Assembly: GCA_050701115.1 (NCBI GenBank)
Contig: JBOHER010000409.1
Coordinates: forward strand, 1 to 58,378
Reading direction: 5' to 3'
Length of the DNA: 58,378 bases
From: JBOHER01 sp050701115
Lineage (GTDB): Bacteria; Actinomycetota; Actinomycetes; Mycobacteriales; Pseudonocardiaceae
Shown here: one piece after another, positions 7,905-17,176 of the stretch
Numbering within the stretch: position 1 is the first letter of the stretch
How the letters are laid out: each line of letters opens with the position of its first letter
Notes under the pieces: generated by a model
Told to the model about the DNA's origin: nothing
The model's database searches: none
What the model saw: the letters and a program-made list of their open reading frames with translations, nothing else
Program-made: the position numbers and the translations under genes

Positions 7905-8798
7905 ACCCGTTCGTCGCGCCGCCACGCCTGCGTGCACCCAGCCCAGCAGGGTGCCGCCCAGCGCGAGCGTGGATGCCAGCAGCAGCGCGCCCCCCGGCGC
8001 GCTCACCGTGACCAGCAGCGCCGACGCCGCACCGGCCGCGACCATGAGGGCGGCGCGCTGAGCCTCGCGCCCCGTGGCCAGCTCATCCCGCGCTGAGGAG
8101 AGCACGACGAGCAGCGCGGGAACGGTGGCCAGCACGACGAGAGCGTCCAACAGGGTGGTCAGCTCGGCGGCATCCGCGGCGGCAAGCGCGTCCCGGAGCG
8201 AGGTGGGCGACAAACCGAGCCGGATCGGCCCTAGCTGGTGGAAGGCGGCTCCCGTGACGGCCAGTGCCGCCACCGCCCCGGTCCCGATCCGCAGCAGGAT
8301 CGTACGGCGCGGTAGTCCGCGGTCGACCATGGTGAACAGCCCGAACAGCACGACGGCCGAGGAGAGCACCCCGACGACGCCCGGCACCTCCTGGTAGGGA
8401 ATCGGCACCGGCACCCCGACATCCTCGTTGCGCGGCGGCTCGACGGCCACACAGACCGCGACGAACCCAGCCGCTGCCAGCAGCAGCACGCCGACCAGCA
8501 GCCGCCTGCCATACCTCGGCACCTCGGCGCCGAGCAGGATCGCGGCCATGACCAAGGCGATCAGCACGACGGCGGCCAGCACCTCATTGTCGGGGACTAG
8601 ATAGGCGGAGAAAGTCAGCGCGAGCATCGCGGCAAGGGCGATCAGCACGGCGGCCCGTAGCAAGGGCCACTGGGCCGCGTTGGTCCACGCGGACAGTCCG
8701 GCAAGGGCGGCGGCGAACGCTACTCCGCCGAGCAGCCACCATCCGCCCGCTGCGGCGCCCGCCGCCAGACCGATCAGCAGGCCTGCTCCCAGCAACAT
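7842..8798 (-). CDS. Polytopic membrane protein of unknown function
   Basis: A 318-residue, strongly hydrophobic protein with about nine predicted transmembrane helices, rich in Ala, Leu and Val, and no recognised catalytic motif. The ATG at 8798 is preferred because GGAGG lies eight bases upstream; an in-frame ATG at 8819 has no such site. The frame stays open far upstream, but that part is antisense to the pepA gene and is rejected. The gene is divergent from pepA and convergent with the small membrane gene at 7593-7904, overlapping it by 63 bases. Confidence 0.6.
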   Translation of the reverse strand: MLLGAGLLIGLAAGAAAGGWWLLGGVAFAAALAGLSAWTNAAQWPLLRAAVLIALAAMLALTFSAYLVPDNEVLAAVVLIALVMAAILLGAEVPRYGRRLLVGVLLLAAAGFVAVCVAVEPPRNEDVGVPVPIPYQEVPGVVGVLSSAVVLFGLFTMVDRGLPRRTILLRIGTGAVAALAVTGAAFHQLGPIRLGLSPTSLRDALAAADAAELTTLLDALVVLATVPALLVVLSSARDELATGREAQRAALMVAAGAASALLVTVSAPGGALLLASTLALGGTLLGWVHAGVAARRTGSGQGEHQQAQADGRAAEQDE

Positions 8799-8880
8799 CT
8801 GAGCAACCTCCCGCGACATTCGATAACAATCGCCAATAGCATGGCTCACCGACCGTCCGACAACCGCGCAGGAGCCACAA

Positions 8881-10383
8881 GTGACCGTGCCGAAGTTCGC
8901 CTTGACCGACAACACCGAAGACGCACTCGCCAAGAGCAAAGCCGAGGTGATCATCGTCGCCACTGTGCGGGGCGAGGATTCCTTCGAGCTGGCCGATGGC
9001 TCGGCGGCCCTCGACACGGCCTTCGGCGGCGAACTGCGTGACCTGCTCGCCGCGGTAGGCGCGACCGGCAAGGCGGAAGAGGTCGTCAAGGTTCCCGCAT
9101 TGGGCAAGGTTCCGGCCGGCGCGGTGTTCGGCGTCGGCCTCGGCAAGGCAGAGCCGGATGGCATCACCGAGGAGCAGGTTCGGCGGGCCTCCGGTGCTGC
9201 CGCGCGCGCTCTTGCCGGGAAGAAGCGCGCGCTCACCACGCTGTCCGCGATCGACCTGAAGGCCGCGGTTGAGGGCACGGCGCTCGGCGCGTACTCCTTC
9301 ACCGAGTACAAGTCAGAGCCGGGCGACGGCCCGGTGGCTGCGGTCGATGTGGCCGCTCCCGCCGAAGGAACGGCCAGGGAGCACCGCACCGCGCTCAAAG
9401 CGGCCATCGCGATCGCCGACGCCGTGATCACCGCTCGCGATCTGGTCAACACCGCCCCGAACGATCTGTTCCCGGCTTCCTTCGCCGATCGAGCGCGCAC
9501 GATGGCCGAATCCGCCGGGCTGGACGTCGAGGTGCTCGACGAGAAGACACTCAAGCGCAAGGGCTTCGGCGGCATCCTTGGCGTGGGTGGCGGCTCGTCC
9601 CGACTGCCGAGGCTGGTCCGGCTGCACTACAAGGGCAGCAAGCCGGTCAAGAAGGTCGCCCTGGTCGGCAAGGGCATCACCTTCGACACCGGCGGGATCT
9701 CGATCAAGCCGGCCGCGAACATGGAGAACATGACCTCGGATATGGCCGGAGCGGCGGCGATGCTCGCCACCATAGTGCTCGCAGCGAAGCTCCGCTATCC
9801 GCTGGAGATCACCGCCTACCTGCCGTTGGCGGAGAACATGCCGTCCGCGACCGCCTACCGGCCGGGCGATGTGCTGCGGATGTACGGCGGCAAGACGGTC
9901 GAGGTGCTCAACACCGACGCTGAGGGCAGATTGATCCTCGCCGACGCGATCGTGCGGGCCACCGAGGACGAACCCGACTATCTGATCGAGACCTCCACGC
10001 TCACCGGGGCGCAAGTGGTCGCGCTGGGCAACCGGACGGCGGGTGTCATGGGCTCCGACGAGTTCCGGGACCGGGTGACCGGCATAGCGCAACGCACCGG
10101 TGAGGGCGGCTGGGCCATGCCGCTGCCCGAGGAACTGCGGCCGGAGCTGGACTCCAAGCTGGCCGACCTGGCCAACGTCACCAGCAGCCGCTGGGCGGGC
10201 ATGCTGGTGGCCGGGGTCTTCCTGCGGGAGTTCGTCGGCGACGACCTGACCTGGGCGCATATCGACATCGCGGGTCCGTCCTACAACACCAGCAGCGCAT
10301 GGGGGTACACCGGCAAGGGCGGCACCGGGGTTCCGGTGCGGACCCTGGCCGCCGTGCTCGCCGACATCGCGGCCAACGGGTAG
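8881..10383 (+). CDS. pepA: Leucyl aminopeptidase, M17 family
   Basis: A 500-residue cytosolic aminopeptidase that removes N-terminal residues using two metal ions and assembles as a hexamer. The active-site signatures are clear: VALVGKGITFDTGGISIKP (catalytic Lys and a metal-binding Asp), SDMAGAAAML, and the family signature NTDAEGRLILADA. The N-terminal domain is about 180 residues and typical. The start is a GTG with GGAG nine bases upstream. The orthologue in mycobacteria is Rv2213 (pepB), in the same gene order between ilvE and dlaT. Confidence 0.93.
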   Translation: MTVPKFALTDNTEDALAKSKAEVIIVATVRGEDSFELADGSAALDTAFGGELRDLLAAVGATGKAEEVVKVPALGKVPAGAVFGVGLGKAEPDGITEEQVRRASGAAARALAGKKRALTTLSAIDLKAAVEGTALGAYSFTEYKSEPGDGPVAAVDVAAPAEGTAREHRTALKAAIAIADAVITARDLVNTAPNDLFPASFADRARTMAESAGLDVEVLDEKTLKRKGFGGILGVGGGSSRLPRLVRLHYKGSKPVKKVALVGKGITFDTGGISIKPAANMENMTSDMAGAAAMLATIVLAAKLRYPLEITAYLPLAENMPSATAYRPGDVLRMYGGKTVEVLNTDAEGRLILADAIVRATEDEPDYLIETSTLTGAQVVALGNRTAGVMGSDEFRDRVTGIAQRTGEGGWAMPLPEELRPELDSKLADLANVTSSRWAGMLVAGVFLREFVGDDLTWAHIDIAGPSYNTSSAWGYTGKGGTGVPVRTLAAVLADIAANG

Positions 10384-10474
10384 CTCTCGGCAGATGGACT
10401 GGTGGGCGCCGGTAGAGGCACCGAGGAACTGGACCCCGCGCGCGGCTACCTTGACGCCTGCGTGCACGAGGTGC

Positions 10475-10797
10475 TCACCGATCCGCAAGCAGTTCCCGGG
10501 CCCGGTGCCGCCCTTCCCTACTCGCTCGGACCGCACCAGCGACGAGGTCAGCCGCCCAGAGCAGCGGCTCGTCGAAGCCATCCCGGTGGTCGCCGCGGAA
10601 CTCCGTTCCCTTGGGTAGCTGGTAGCGGGCTCCGATACCGGTCTGGACGTCCCGTTGGTTCAGCTGTCGGCTGCGCCCTTCCATGATCAGCTCGGTGATG
10701 CCGTAGTTGTGTAGCTCCAGCACCAAGCGGCGTGAGCGTCTTCCTTGAACGACTCGTCGGCGAAGGCGTCGCGATGGACCACGGGCTCGGTGGGCAT
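10475..10797 (-). pseudogene. Decayed DUF3800-like protein gene
   Basis: On the minus strand an ATG at 10797 opens a frame reading VVHRDAFADESFKEDAH, like the N-terminal acidic DES motif of DUF3800-type proteins. After about 30 codons the reading shifts: a different frame continues through LQLN-like text (RSRQLNQRDVQTGI) to EPLLWAADLVAGAVRA, typical of the C-terminus of that family. The roughly 100 residues normally between are missing. A frame change plus an internal deletion indicates a dead gene. Apart from this remnant, the 470 bases between pepA and the next gene hold nothing I recognise. Confidence 0.5.
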
Positions 10798-10856
10798 TGC
10801 ACCGCCCGATTTGGCGGCGTCGGAAGGCCGCGAGCTCGGCGTGGCTCAGGACAAGG

Positions 10857-11216
10857 TCAACGGCCGCCTTCTTCCCTGCGGCGCCGCTCGAGGACCTTCT
10901 GCCGTTCGGTGTAGTCCCGCATCCGCTGCGGGTAGCCGACCTTGGCCACCTCGTACACCGGGATCGAGCGCTTACTGCCGAACTGCTGGGCGGCGTCCAG
11001 GCTGCCGATCCGGCGGCGGGTCCATTCCCCGTCGTGCGCGATCAGCACGACGGTCATCTCGGTGACCGTGGTGCGCGGCTCGACAAAGGCCTCGACGCCG
11101 CGGCGTTGTGCTGCCCACTGCTCGAGATGGGCCAGATCCGCTGACGTGGATGTCCGCATCGTGCCGGGCGCGTTTCTTCCCTTGCGCCGCCTTCGAAAAG
11201 AGTCCAGAAATCCCAC
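10857..11216 (-). CDS. Small basic actinobacterial protein of unknown function
   Basis: A protein of about 119 residues with a basic N-terminus (FRRRRKGR), a central block VEAFVEPRTTVTEMTVVLIA and HDGEWTRRRI, then IPVYEVAKVGYPQRMRDY and a charged C-terminal tail (LERRRREEGGR). From memory this is a conserved actinobacterial family often labelled 'oxidoreductase' without support; no cofactor motif is visible. GTG 11216 gives the family-like start VGFLDSFR; an in-frame ATG at 11252 is an alternative. It is divergent from lpd. Confidence 0.65.
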   Translation of the reverse strand: MGFLDSFRRRRKGRNAPGTMRTSTSADLAHLEQWAAQRRGVEAFVEPRTTVTEMTVVLIAHDGEWTRRRIGSLDAAQQFGSKRSIPVYEVAKVGYPQRMRDYTERQKVLERRRREEGGR

Positions 11217-11404
11217 CAGACCACCTCGGCTTGTCCGTCGTAGCACGATCATAATTCCGGAACTGTGAGATACGCGTCTTGCAGCGGCTGGCTAACTCGC
11301 AAGTAATACCGGCGTAGTGACAAGATGGGGGCACCCGCCCGCCCGAACCCGTGCCGGCGGACCCGAGCACCAAGCCAAATGTTGCCTGCCGAGGAGTTAT
11401 TGAA

Positions 11405-12778
11405 GTGACCGACACTTCCGCCGACCTTGTGATCCTTGGTGGCGGATCGGGCGGCTATGCCGCAGCGTTCCGCGCGGCCGAGCTGGGCCTTTCCGTCACC
11501 TTGATCGAGAAGGACAAACTGGGCGGTACGTGCCTGCATCGAGGCTGCATCCCGACCAAGGCACTACTGCACGCGGCGGAGGTCGCCGACTCGGCCCGCG
11601 ACGGGGAACAGTTCGGCGTCAAGACCACCTTCGAGGGCGTCGACATCGCCGGGGTCAACAAGTACAAGGACGGCATCGTCGCACGCCTGTACAAGGGCCT
11701 GCAGGGCCTTGCGAAGGCGCACAAGGTCAACCTGGTGGAGGGCGCGGGGACCTTCGCGGGCAACAACACCGTGGAGGTCGAGGGCACCCGGTACACCGGC
11801 AAGAACGTCATCCTGGCCACCGGCTCCTATTCCAAGTCGCTGCCTGGCCTGGACCTCGGCGGACGGATCATCGCCAGCGAGCAGGCCCTGGTCTTGGACT
11901 ATGTGCCCGAGAAGGTGGTGGTGCTCGGCGGTGGCGTCATCGGTGTCGAGTTCGCCTCGGTCTGGGCGTCCTTCGGAGCACAGGTGACCATCGTCGAGGC
12001 GTTGCCCCGCCTGGTGCCCGCCGAGGACGAATTCGCTTCCAAGCAACTGGAGCGCGCGTTCCGCCGCCGCAAGATCGCCTTCAAGACCGGTGTGAAGTTC
12101 ACCGGCGCCACCGAGAACGCCGAAGGGGTCAGCGTCTCCCTTGAGACCGGCGAGACCCTGGAGGCCGACCTGCTGCTGGTCGCAGTCGGCCGCGGCCCGA
12201 ACACGGCAGGCCACGGCTTCGAAGAAGCAGGCGTGGCGATGGAGCGCGGCTTCGTCACCACCGACGAACGGCTACGCACCAACCTGCCCGGCGTCTACGC
12301 GGTCGGCGACATCGTGCCCGGCCTGCAACTGGCCCACCGCGGCTTCGCCCAGGGCATCTTCGTCGCCGAGGAGGTCGCAGGCCGCAACCCCCGCCCGATC
12401 GATGAGGCAGGCATCCCGCGGGTCACCTACTCTCACCCCGAGGTCGCATCGGTCGGCCTGTCCGAAGACGCGGCAAAGGCCAAGTTCGGCTCCGAAGTCA
12501 CCACGTTCACCTACGACCTCGGCGGCAACGGTAAGAGCCAGATCCTCAAGACATCCGGAGCGATCAAATTGATCAAAGCACCGGACGGGCCCGTCGTCGG
12601 CCTGCACCTGGTCGGCGACCGCGTCGGCGAACTCATCGGCGAGGCGCAACTGATCTACAACTGGGAAGCGTTCCCAGAGGACGTCGCCCCGCTCATCCAC
12701 GCCCACCCCACCCAGACCGAGGCCCTCGGCGAAGCGCACCTCGCGCTCGCCGGAAAACCTCTGCACGTGCACGGCTGA
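11405..12778 (+). CDS. lpd: Dihydrolipoyl dehydrogenase (E3)
   Basis: A 457-residue flavoprotein disulfide reductase that reoxidises dihydrolipoyl groups of 2-oxoacid dehydrogenase complexes with NAD+. The N-terminal FAD fold has GGGSGG (12-17), the redox-active pair is Cys43 and Cys48 in GGTCLHRGCIP, the NAD fold has VVVLGGGVIGVEF, and the C-terminal dimer interface supplies the catalytic His in HAHPTQTEA. GTG 11405 is chosen because GAGGAG lies upstream and the family starts there; the frame is open to 11351. It is followed 55 bases later by the E2 gene, so E3 and E2 form one unit. Confidence 0.94.
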   Translation: MTDTSADLVILGGGSGGYAAAFRAAELGLSVTLIEKDKLGGTCLHRGCIPTKALLHAAEVADSARDGEQFGVKTTFEGVDIAGVNKYKDGIVARLYKGLQGLAKAHKVNLVEGAGTFAGNNTVEVEGTRYTGKNVILATGSYSKSLPGLDLGGRIIASEQALVLDYVPEKVVVLGGGVIGVEFASVWASFGAQVTIVEALPRLVPAEDEFASKQLERAFRRRKIAFKTGVKFTGATENAEGVSVSLETGETLEADLLLVAVGRGPNTAGHGFEEAGVAMERGFVTTDERLRTNLPGVYAVGDIVPGLQLAHRGFAQGIFVAEEVAGRNPRPIDEAGIPRVTYSHPEVASVGLSEDAAKAKFGSEVTTFTYDLGGNGKSQILKTSGAIKLIKAPDGPVVGLHLVGDRVGELIGEAQLIYNWEAFPEDVAPLIHAHPTQTEALGEAHLALAGKPLHVHG

Positions 12779-12833
12779 CGCCTCAGCCGATTGACAACAC
12801 ACCAGTCACTACATTCTGAGGAGTCAGCAAACG

Positions 12834-14603
12834 ATGGCCTACTCCGTCACATTGCCGGAACTCGGTGAAAGCGTCACGGAGGGCACGGTCACCCGGTGGT
12901 TGAAGCAAGAGGGTGACCGTGTCGAAGTAGACGAACCGCTATTGGAGATCTCCACCGACAAGGTCGACACCGAGGTGCCCTCGCCGGTCGCCGGGGTCGT
13001 CGCGCGCATCGTCGCGAAGGAAGACGACACCGTCGAGGTCGGCGGCGAGCTCGCGGTGATCGATGACGGCAGCGGCGGAGCCGAGGCTCCCGCCAAGGAC
13101 GAGCCAGCCCAGCAGGCGCCCGCCGAGCAAGCTCCTGCGGCAGAGGAGCCCGCCCAGGAAGCACCCGCTGAGCAGGCACCCGCGCGGGAGGAGCAGGACT
13201 CGCAGGCACCCGCCGGCGGCGGCGGGACTTCGGTGACGCTGCCCGAGCTCGGGGAAAGCGTCACCGAGGGCACGGTCACCCGGTGGCTGAAGCAGGTCGG
13301 CGACACCGTCGAGGTGGACGAGCCGCTGCTGGAGATCTCCACCGACAAAGTCGACACCGAGGTGCCCTCGCCGGTCGCGGGCACGGTGCTTGAGATCAAC
13401 GTCGCCGAGGACGAGACCGTCGAGGTCGGCGGCCAGCTCGCCGTGATCGGCGATGCCTCAGCTCAGGCGGCTCCCGCTGCCGAGGCCGCACCGGAACCGG
13501 AGGCCACGCAGGAACAGGAACCGGAGGACAAGCCCGAGCCCGCCCGGCAGGCGCCCGCGGCCGCTTCCCCTGCGCCCGCCGCAGCCCAGGAACCGGCACC
13601 CCGGCACGCCGCCCCCGAACCCGCCGCCGAGCCCTCTGGCGACGGGCAGGCTTCGAGCAGCGCGCCGTATGTGACCCCCCTGGTGCGCAAGCTCGCCGCC
13701 GAGCACGACATCGACCTCCGGTCGCTGTCCGGCACCGGCGTGGGCGGCCGGATCCGCAAGCAGGACGTGATGGCCGCGGCCGAGGCCAAGCAGAAGCAGG
13801 AGGCGCCCGCTCCCGCTGCGCAAGCGGCACCGGCTACCCCCTCGGCACCAGCGGCACGGCCCACGGCCGACACCGCAAGCCTTCGGGGCACCGCGCAGAA
13901 GGCCAACCGAATCCGGCTGACCATCGCCAAGCGCACCAAGGAATCACTGCAGACCTCCGCCCAGCTCACCCAGGTGCACGAGGTGGACGTCACCAGGATC
14001 GCGCGGTTGCGCGAGCGGGCCAAGGCATCCTTCCAGCAACGCGAAGGCGTCAAGCTGACGTTCCTGCCGTTCTTCGCCAAGGCCACCATCGAGGCGCTCA
14101 AACAGCACCCTAACGTCAACGCCTACCTGGACGAGGAAGCCAAGGAGATCACCTACTTCGACACCGAACACCTCGCCGTCGCGGTGGACACCGAGCGCGG
14201 CCTGATCTCCCCGGTGCTGCACAACGCTGGCGACCTCAACCTCGCCGGCCTGGCCCACGGCATCGCCGACCTGGCAGAGCGCACCCGCACCAACAAGATC
14301 AAACCCGATGAGCTCTCCGGCGGCACCTTCACGGTGACGAACCTGGGTAGCAACGGCGCGCTGTTCGACACGCCGATCATCAACCAGCCGCAATCCGGCA
14401 TCCTCGGGGTCGGTGCGGTGGTGAAGCGGCCGGTGGTGATCACCGATGCGGACGGCAACGACACCATCGCGATCAGGTCCATGGCCTACCTCGCGCTGAC
14501 CTACGACCACCGTCTGATCGACGGCGCGGACGCGGGACGTTTCCTCACCACGATCAAGCAGCGGCTGCAAGAAGGGAACTTCGAAGCCGAACTCGGTCTG
14601 TAG
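12834..14603 (+). CDS. sucB: Dihydrolipoamide acyltransferase E2 with two lipoyl domains
   Basis: The 589-residue protein is the E2 core of a 2-oxoacid dehydrogenase complex; in Actinobacteria this protein (DlaT/SucB) serves the pyruvate, and probably also the 2-oxoglutarate, complex. Two almost identical lipoyl domains carry the modified lysines Lys43 and Lys171 in EISTDKVDTEVPSP. Ala/Pro/Glu-rich linkers follow, then the E3-binding domain (VTPLVRKLAAEHDIDL, about 283-318), and the catalytic domain ending in DHRLIDGADAGRFL with the active-site His and Asp. The neighbours lpd, lipB and lipA supply its E3 partner and its lipoyl cofactor. A strong hairpin follows. Confidence 0.93.
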   Translation: MAYSVTLPELGESVTEGTVTRWLKQEGDRVEVDEPLLEISTDKVDTEVPSPVAGVVARIVAKEDDTVEVGGELAVIDDGSGGAEAPAKDEPAQQAPAEQAPAAEEPAQEAPAEQAPAREEQDSQAPAGGGGTSVTLPELGESVTEGTVTRWLKQVGDTVEVDEPLLEISTDKVDTEVPSPVAGTVLEINVAEDETVEVGGQLAVIGDASAQAAPAAEAAPEPEATQEQEPEDKPEPARQAPAAASPAPAAAQEPAPRHAAPEPAAEPSGDGQASSSAPYVTPLVRKLAAEHDIDLRSLSGTGVGGRIRKQDVMAAAEAKQKQEAPAPAAQAAPATPSAPAARPTADTASLRGTAQKANRIRLTIAKRTKESLQTSAQLTQVHEVDVTRIARLRERAKASFQQREGVKLTFLPFFAKATIEALKQHPNVNAYLDEEAKEITYFDTEHLAVAVDTERGLISPVLHNAGDLNLAGLAHGIADLAERTRTNKIKPDELSGGTFTVTNLGSNGALFDTPIINQPQSGILGVGAVVKRPVVITDADGNDTIAIRSMAYLALTYDHRLIDGADAGRFLTTIKQRLQEGNFEAELGL

Positions 14604-14612
14604 CGGTCATTC

Positions 14613-14649
14613 AAGGGGCGCCGCCGCTTAGTTAGCGGTGGCGCCCCTT
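14613..14649 (+). terminator. Hairpin terminator after the E2 gene
   Basis: Arms of about 15 bases (AAGGGGCGCCGCCGCT and its near-complement AGCGGTGGCGCCCCTT) separated by five bases, beginning ten bases after the E2 stop. This is a compact GC-rich hairpin typical of actinomycete intrinsic terminators; it ends the lpd-sucB unit before the epimerase gene. Confidence 0.75.
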
Positions 14650-14673
14650 GGGTCCGGCTGCCAGGATCACTGC

Positions 14674-15555
14674 ATGCGAGTACTCGTGGCGGGGTCGAGC
14701 GGGTTCATCGGTTGCGCGCTGGTTCCCGAGCTGCGCGATGCCGGCCATGATGTGCGCAGACTGGTCCGCCGGCCGCCGAGAACCCCGGACGAACGGTCCT
14801 GGGACCCACCAGCGGGCACGATCTCCGAGGATGCGCTTGACGGCGTGCACGTCGTGATCAACCTGTGCGGCTCGTCAATGTTCGGCAGGTGGAGTGCGGC
14901 AAGGAAGCAAACGATCCGGGACAGCAGGATCGAACCGACCGAGGTGCTTGCGCAGGCCGTCGCCGAACACCGCATCCCGTCGTTGCTCAACGCTTCCGGA
15001 GCTGACTTCTACGGCAATACCGGCGACATCGCGGTCGATGAAACCGGTGGTGAAGGCGCCGGTTTCATGGCCGAGTTGTGCGCTGATTGGGAACGCGCCG
15101 CCGACCCCGCGCGCAAGGCGGGAGCGCGCGTGGTGTCACTGCGCACCGGCATCGTGCTCTCCGGTGACGGCGGCATGCTGCGAGTGCTCAAGCCGCTGTT
15201 CCAGCTCGCGCTCGGCGGTCGGCTGGGCGACGGCAGGCAATACGTGCCGTGGATCAGCCTGCCCGACGAGGTTCGTGCGATCCGGTTCATCGCCGAGCAT
15301 GCCGACCTGGCCGGCCCGGTGAACCTGTGCGCACCCAACCCGGTGACCAATACCGAGTTCACCCGCGCGATCGGCCGGGGCGTACATCGTCCCACCCCGT
15401 GGTTCGCACCCGCGACAGCGCTGCGACTTGTGCTCGGCGACGATGGCAGCGAGCTCCCGCTGAACAGCAGGCGCGCGCTACCTAAGGTCCTCACCGACGC
15501 CGGGTTCGAGTTCCGGCACACCGACCTCGACGCCGCGATCGCCGACGTCCTATGA
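14674..15555 (+). CDS. TIGR01777 family NAD-dependent epimerase-like protein
   Basis: A 293-residue extended-SDR protein with an N-terminal VLVAGSSGFIGCALV nucleotide fold, WDPPAGTI, NLCGSSMFGRWSAARK, GADFYGNTGD and VSLRTGIVLS blocks. These are characteristic of the YfcH/SULA group (TIGR01777). The usual YxxxK is not in its normal form, as is general in this group, and the reaction is unknown. The mycobacterial orthologue Rv2216 lies in the same place between dlaT and lipB. ATG 14674 matches the family start; an upstream in-frame ATG lies inside the terminator hairpin and is rejected. Confidence 0.85.
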   Translation: MRVLVAGSSGFIGCALVPELRDAGHDVRRLVRRPPRTPDERSWDPPAGTISEDALDGVHVVINLCGSSMFGRWSAARKQTIRDSRIEPTEVLAQAVAEHRIPSLLNASGADFYGNTGDIAVDETGGEGAGFMAELCADWERAADPARKAGARVVSLRTGIVLSGDGGMLRVLKPLFQLALGGRLGDGRQYVPWISLPDEVRAIRFIAEHADLAGPVNLCAPNPVTNTEFTRAIGRGVHRPTPWFAPATALRLVLGDDGSELPLNSRRALPKVLTDAGFEFRHTDLDAAIADVL

Positions 15556-15604
15556 GCCAGAACGCTCCGGCCAGCTGGTTGCCCCGGGAGGGTAGCCTCG
15601 GGTC

Positions 15605-16423
15605 GTGACGAATACCGCTGCCAGCTGCCGAGCCACCACCGATCCCGTCGACGTCCGGTCGGTCGCAACCATCGACTACAGCCAAGCCTGGGGCCTGCAG
15701 CGCGAGGCGGTCGGCGCGCGGGCCGACGGAAACGGCCCGGATGTACTACTGCTGCTCGAACACCCTTCCGTCTACACTGCAGGAAAACGGACCGAGGAGC
15801 ACGAACGGCCCGCCGACGGGACGCCGGTGATCGACGTCGACCGAGGCGGCAAGATCACCTGGCATGGCCCTGGCCAGCTCGTCGGCTACCCGATTATCAA
15901 GCTCGCCGACCCGATCGACGTGGTGCACTACGTGCGCCGTCTCGAGGAAGCGCTGATCAACGTCTGTGATCAACTCGGGGTGCGTACGGGGCGGGTGGAG
16001 GGCCGCAGCGGTGTCTGGCTTGCCGCAGACGATCGCGGCGCCGAGCGCAAGATCGCCGCGATCGGCATCCGCGTGCAGCGCGGCGTCACCATGCACGGAT
16101 TCGAGATCAACTGCAACGCCGACCTGTCCGCATTCGATCGCATCGTGCCGTGCGGGATCGCCGACGCCGGGGTCACCTCACTGAGCAAGGAACTCGGCAG
16201 GGATGTGCCGGTCGAGGAAGTCCTGCCAGTGGCAAGGGACGCCGTGCTGGCGGCGCTGGAAGGGACGCTTCCGGTCAGCGACGAGCGCTGGCTGCCAAGG
16301 TCCAGCGAAGTCTCAGCGCCGGGTCTTGTTCTTCACTTCCGGTCTAACGAGGACGGGCCGGAGGTCCGTTCGAGCGACCGGAGTGGCGAACACCAGCGCC
16401 AAGACGTCCGGGCCATAACGTGA
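15605..16423 (+). CDS. lipB: Octanoyltransferase LipB
   Basis: LipB transfers octanoyl from acyl carrier protein to the lipoyl domains of E2 and GcvH, the first step of lipoate synthesis. The 272-residue protein has the family signature GGKITWHGPGQLVGYP, the catalytic Lys149 in ERKIAAIGI and the acyl-thioester Cys183 in FDRIVPCGI. The final 30 residues (after GTLPVS) are longer than usual, polar, and probably not structured. The GTG start follows the epimerase by 49 bases. LipA, normally adjacent, is here displaced by a four-gene cassette of about 3 kb. Confidence 0.93.
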   Translation: MTNTAASCRATTDPVDVRSVATIDYSQAWGLQREAVGARADGNGPDVLLLLEHPSVYTAGKRTEEHERPADGTPVIDVDRGGKITWHGPGQLVGYPIIKLADPIDVVHYVRRLEEALINVCDQLGVRTGRVEGRSGVWLAADDRGAERKIAAIGIRVQRGVTMHGFEINCNADLSAFDRIVPCGIADAGVTSLSKELGRDVPVEEVLPVARDAVLAALEGTLPVSDERWLPRSSEVSAPGLVLHFRSNEDGPEVRSSDRSGEHQRQDVRAIT

Positions 16424-16483
16424 AGAGCCAGACCAATTTCCTAAGCCACGGCGTGACGTTCGCCCTCCGGTAAAGGAGCATCG

Positions 16484-17176
16484 ATGGCCGGAAGTGCGCT
16501 GATCACCGGAGGTACCGGCGGCCTGGGCAGGGCGGTCACGGGCGCGTTCCTTGATGCGGGTTACCGGGTGGTGGTGCCCTGGATCGAGGAATCCGAATTG
16601 CACGGACTGTCCGGCGATGACCGGATGCACACCGTGCGGGCCGACCTGTTCGATCCCGCTTCGACGCGTCAGGTCGCCGAACTGGCTGCCGCCGACTCCG
16701 GTGCGCCGCTGCGCGCCGTGGTGAACTTGGTGGGCGGGTTCGCCATGGGTAGCCGCGTGCACGAGACCGGCATCGACGAGTTCGAGCGGCAACTGCGCCT
16801 CAATCTGCGCCCGACGTACCTGACCAGCCAAGCGGCGCTTCCCCACCTGATCGACGGGGGCGGCGGCGCGATCGTGTGCGTGTCCAGCCGTGCTGCTCTG
16901 CGACCGTTCTCCGGCGCTGCGGGCTACATCACCGGCAAGGCCGCCGTACTGGCGCTGGTGGACGCGATGGCGGCCGAATACACCCAGGACGGGGTACGGG
17001 TGAACGCGGTACTGCCCAGCGTCATCGACACCCCGGCCAATAGGGCAGCGCAACCGAACGCCGACTACGCGAGCTGGGTCGACCCCGCGGACATCGCCAA
17101 GGTGATCGTGTTCCTGTGCGGGGATTCCTCCGGAGTCGTCGGCGGCGCCCATGTACCGGTGTACGGAAAGGCCTAG
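16484..17176 (+). CDS. SDR family oxidoreductase
   Basis: A 230-residue classical SDR. The nucleotide-binding motif is TGGTGGLG (8-15), the catalytic residues are Ser134/135, Tyr148 and Lys152 (YITGK), and the PG block is LPSVIDTPANR. The usual NNAG is replaced by NLVGG. A good ribosome-binding site (AAAGGAG, five bases before ATG) sets the start. Substrate unknown. The stop overlaps the stop of the convergent TetR gene. With the TetR gene, the 179-residue protein and the next SDR it forms the cassette inserted between lipB and lipA. Confidence 0.85.
   Translation: MAGSALITGGTGGLGRAVTGAFLDAGYRVVVPWIEESELHGLSGDDRMHTVRADLFDPASTRQVAELAAADSGAPLRAVVNLVGGFAMGSRVHETGIDEFERQLRLNLRPTYLTSQAALPHLIDGGGGAIVCVSSRAALRPFSGAAGYITGKAAVLALVDAMAAEYTQDGVRVNAVLPSVIDTPANRAAQPNADYASWVDPADIAKVIVFLCGDSSGVVGGAHVPVYGKA

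Noticed and set aside
8799..9575. Upstream extension of the membrane-protein frame
   Set aside because: Ser/Ala-rich antisense translation of pepA; a good ribosome-binding site marks the start at 8798.
9313..10581. 422-codon minus-strand frame opposite pepA
   Set aside because: Shadow of the aminopeptidase; composition is Arg/His/Gly-rich, typical of antisense translation.
12834..13450. Tandem duplication artefact in the E2 gene
   Set aside because: The two near-identical segments are genuine paired lipoyl domains, normal for actinobacterial E2.
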